Assembly (NCBI RefSeq): GCF_000938305.1
Contig: NZ_JYMT01000019.1
Coordinates: forward strand, 52,148-116,147
Direction: 5' to 3'
Length of the DNA stretch: 64,000 nucleotides
Source: Bradyrhizobium sp. LTSP885
GTDB lineage: Bacteria > Pseudomonadota > Alphaproteobacteria > Rhizobiales > Xanthobacteraceae
Shown here: piece by piece, positions 62,758 to 64,000 of the stretch
Numbering within the stretch: position 1 is the stretch's first letter
Layout: each line of letters starts with the position of its first letter
The notes under the pieces: model-generated
Seen by the model: only the letters and a program-made list of their open reading frames with translations
What the model was told of the DNA's origin: nothing
The model's database searches: none
Made by a program: the position numbers and the translations under genes

Positions 62758-63861
62758 ATGAGAAACGAATCGCTTGTGAACGAAGACTGGGCGCGTGTTG
62801 TTTCGCGGCTGGGCGGAGCTGAGGCTCTGGAGGCTGGCGCGCGGGAGACGAAGGCGTTTGTTCGCCCGCGCGAGATCAGCAATGCAGTCGATCTGCTGCG
62901 GCTGATCCTTGCGTATTGCCTGGGCACGAGAGGTCTGCGGTTGACGGCGGCATGGGCGACTTCGGTGGGCCTTGTCGATATCTCCAACGTGGCTCTGTTA
63001 TACCGGCTGCGTCAGTCCGGGGATTGGCTTGCACAGCTGATAGGCCGGGCACTTGCGAGCGGTGCGCCGAAGGCAAGCCGCGGTCGACTGATCCGCATCG
63101 TTGACGCCACGACGGTCCCAAAAGCTGGAACCGGCGGCAGGCAGAAGAATGCGGTGTGGCGCATCCACAGTGCGTTCGATCTTCCGCAAGAACGTTTTGG
63201 TCACTTCGAGCTGACCGACGAACGCGCGGGCGAGACGCTGGACCGGATCCCGCTGATTGCCGGCGAGATCCGTCTTGCCGACCGCGCCTATCTGCAGCCG
63301 GAGCGCATGGCGTATCTGGTCGAGGCCGGTGCGGACTTCGTGATCCGCTCGGGCTGGAAGAGCGCTTGTTGGCTGGATCGCAAAGGCAATCTGATCGATC
63401 TCGTCGCCGAACTGCGCAAGGCCGCGGCACGCGGCATCATCGACCGGCCGATCTGGGTAAAACGCAAGTCTGGTGGAGCACCGCTTGCTGTGCGTTTGGT
63501 TGCCGTCAAGAAACCTGCAGATGCGGCTCAGGCTGCACGGCGCAAGGCACGCAGGACGGCTCAGAAGGGAGGCCATCGTCTCTCCAGGCAAACGCTTGAT
63601 GCTGCGGATTGGGTGATCCTGGTGACCTCGCTCAAGCCCGAGGACTTCACAACCGCTGATCTGCTTGCCCTTTACCGGCTGCGATGGCGGATCGAACTCG
63701 GCTTCAAGCGGCTGAAGAGCCTGATTGGCTTGAAAGGACCTCCAGGAACTGACGAGCGGTCTGCCAGACCCCATATCCTCGCTCACCTGCTGATCATTCT
63801 TCTGCTCGAGCCGCTTGTCGACGAACTCGAGGACTCTCCCCGCTTGGCCGAAGCCGCCTAA
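62758..63861 (+). CDS. IS4-family transposase, 3' end frameshifted and continuing past the window
   Basis: A 367-residue DDE transposase: Asp116 (RIVDATTVPKAG), Asp175 (RLADRAYLQPE) and Glu313 (LYRLRWRIELGFKRLKSL), with the YREK-like pattern of IS4. In the given frame it stops at 63861, but reading one base earlier from the CCCC run at 63838-63841 gives a normal transposase tail (TRPAAWRLLRQLIASLL) that is open to the window end (63838-64000). A missing C in this run explains it. The element is likely inactive unless the shift is a sequencing error. Confidence 0.85.
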   Translation: MRNESLVNEDWARVVSRLGGAEALEAGARETKAFVRPREISNAVDLLRLILAYCLGTRGLRLTAAWATSVGLVDISNVALLYRLRQSGDWLAQLIGRALASGAPKASRGRLIRIVDATTVPKAGTGGRQKNAVWRIHSAFDLPQERFGHFELTDERAGETLDRIPLIAGEIRLADRAYLQPERMAYLVEAGADFVIRSGWKSACWLDRKGNLIDLVAELRKAAARGIIDRPIWVKRKSGGAPLAVRLVAVKKPADAAQAARRKARRTAQKGGHRLSRQTLDAADWVILVTSLKPEDFTTADLLALYRLRWRIELGFKRLKSLIGLKGPPGTDERSARPHILAHLLIILLLEPLVDELEDSPRLAEAA

Positions 63862-64000
63862 CCAGACCTGCAGCATGGCGCCTGCTCCGTCAGCTCATCG
63901 CCTCCCTGCTCCAAGCCATCATTCCCCAGCCCACAATCGCGCGTCTGCGCAGAGCCAGCCTCGCTCTCCAACGACATCTGCGCGAGCCTCCCAGACGTAA
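62758..64000 (+). mobile_element. IS4-type insertion sequence, right end not in window
   Basis: Extent set by the transposase gene and its frameshifted continuation. Terminal repeats and target duplication cannot be determined because the right end is missing. Confidence 0.7.

Overview
The window reads as chromosome of a Bradyrhizobium-type alphaproteobacterium. The evidence is strongly G/C-ending codons, an ATP12-type F1 assembly chaperone, a LivM-LivG fusion, DUF6894 and GCG_CRPN-type small proteins, and many dispersed palindromic intergenic repeats that I associate with Bradyrhizobiaceae. Most of the window is ordinary metabolic and housekeeping content. The assignment is from reading alone; no search was run.

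Layout: 0-11 kb holds an SDR fragment, DUF1330, a quinone-reductase-like gene divergent from an HxlR regulator, an OprO/P-like porin, a Do/DegQ protease, rarA, an RluA-type pseudouridine synthase and an amidohydrolase. 11.4-16.4 kb is a complete Liv-type ABC importer. 16.6-17.9 kb is an HdrC/HdrB-like iron-sulfur pair. 18-27 kb is more mosaic: a DUF6894 protein, a receiver-HWE kinase, a GNAT enzyme, a prolyl oligopeptidase, a frameshifted IclR gene, a class V aminotransferase, a dicarboxylate/amino-acid symporter and a broken livF fragment.

The standout is 27.4-35.2 kb, a cyanobactin-type RiPP cluster in the same order as the Prochloron pat genes: a patA-like protease, two small genes in the patB/patC positions, a patD-like YcaO cyclodehydratase, a patE-like precursor and a patG-like macrocyclase. 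The 61-residue precursor keeps the leader motif LAELSEE, a GVTPS N-terminal cleavage signal and an AYSG C-terminal signal. Between them lies a 14-residue core made of two near-identical heptads, VSVTITC and VSATVTC. The PatG-like enzyme has a 71-residue Asp-to-His spacing, close to the macrocyclase-specific insertion of PatG, whereas the PatA-like one has 35. There is no oxidase domain and no prenyltransferase, so a large thiazoline/oxazoline macrocycle is the expected product. Two perfect hairpins without U-tracts bracket the precursor gene.

35.3-64 kb returns to core-like content: ATP12, FliK and an FlhB-C-terminal-like protein, a class D beta-lactamase homologue, an acyl-CoA carboxylase beta chain, a 991-residue fusion of a FAD oxidoreductase with a D27-like (DUF4033-like) cysteine-rich C-terminus, a three-heme-site cytochrome c, an indolepyruvate ferredoxin oxidoreductase, a tightly packed TelA/YbjQ-like operon, and an IS4-type transposase running off the right edge.
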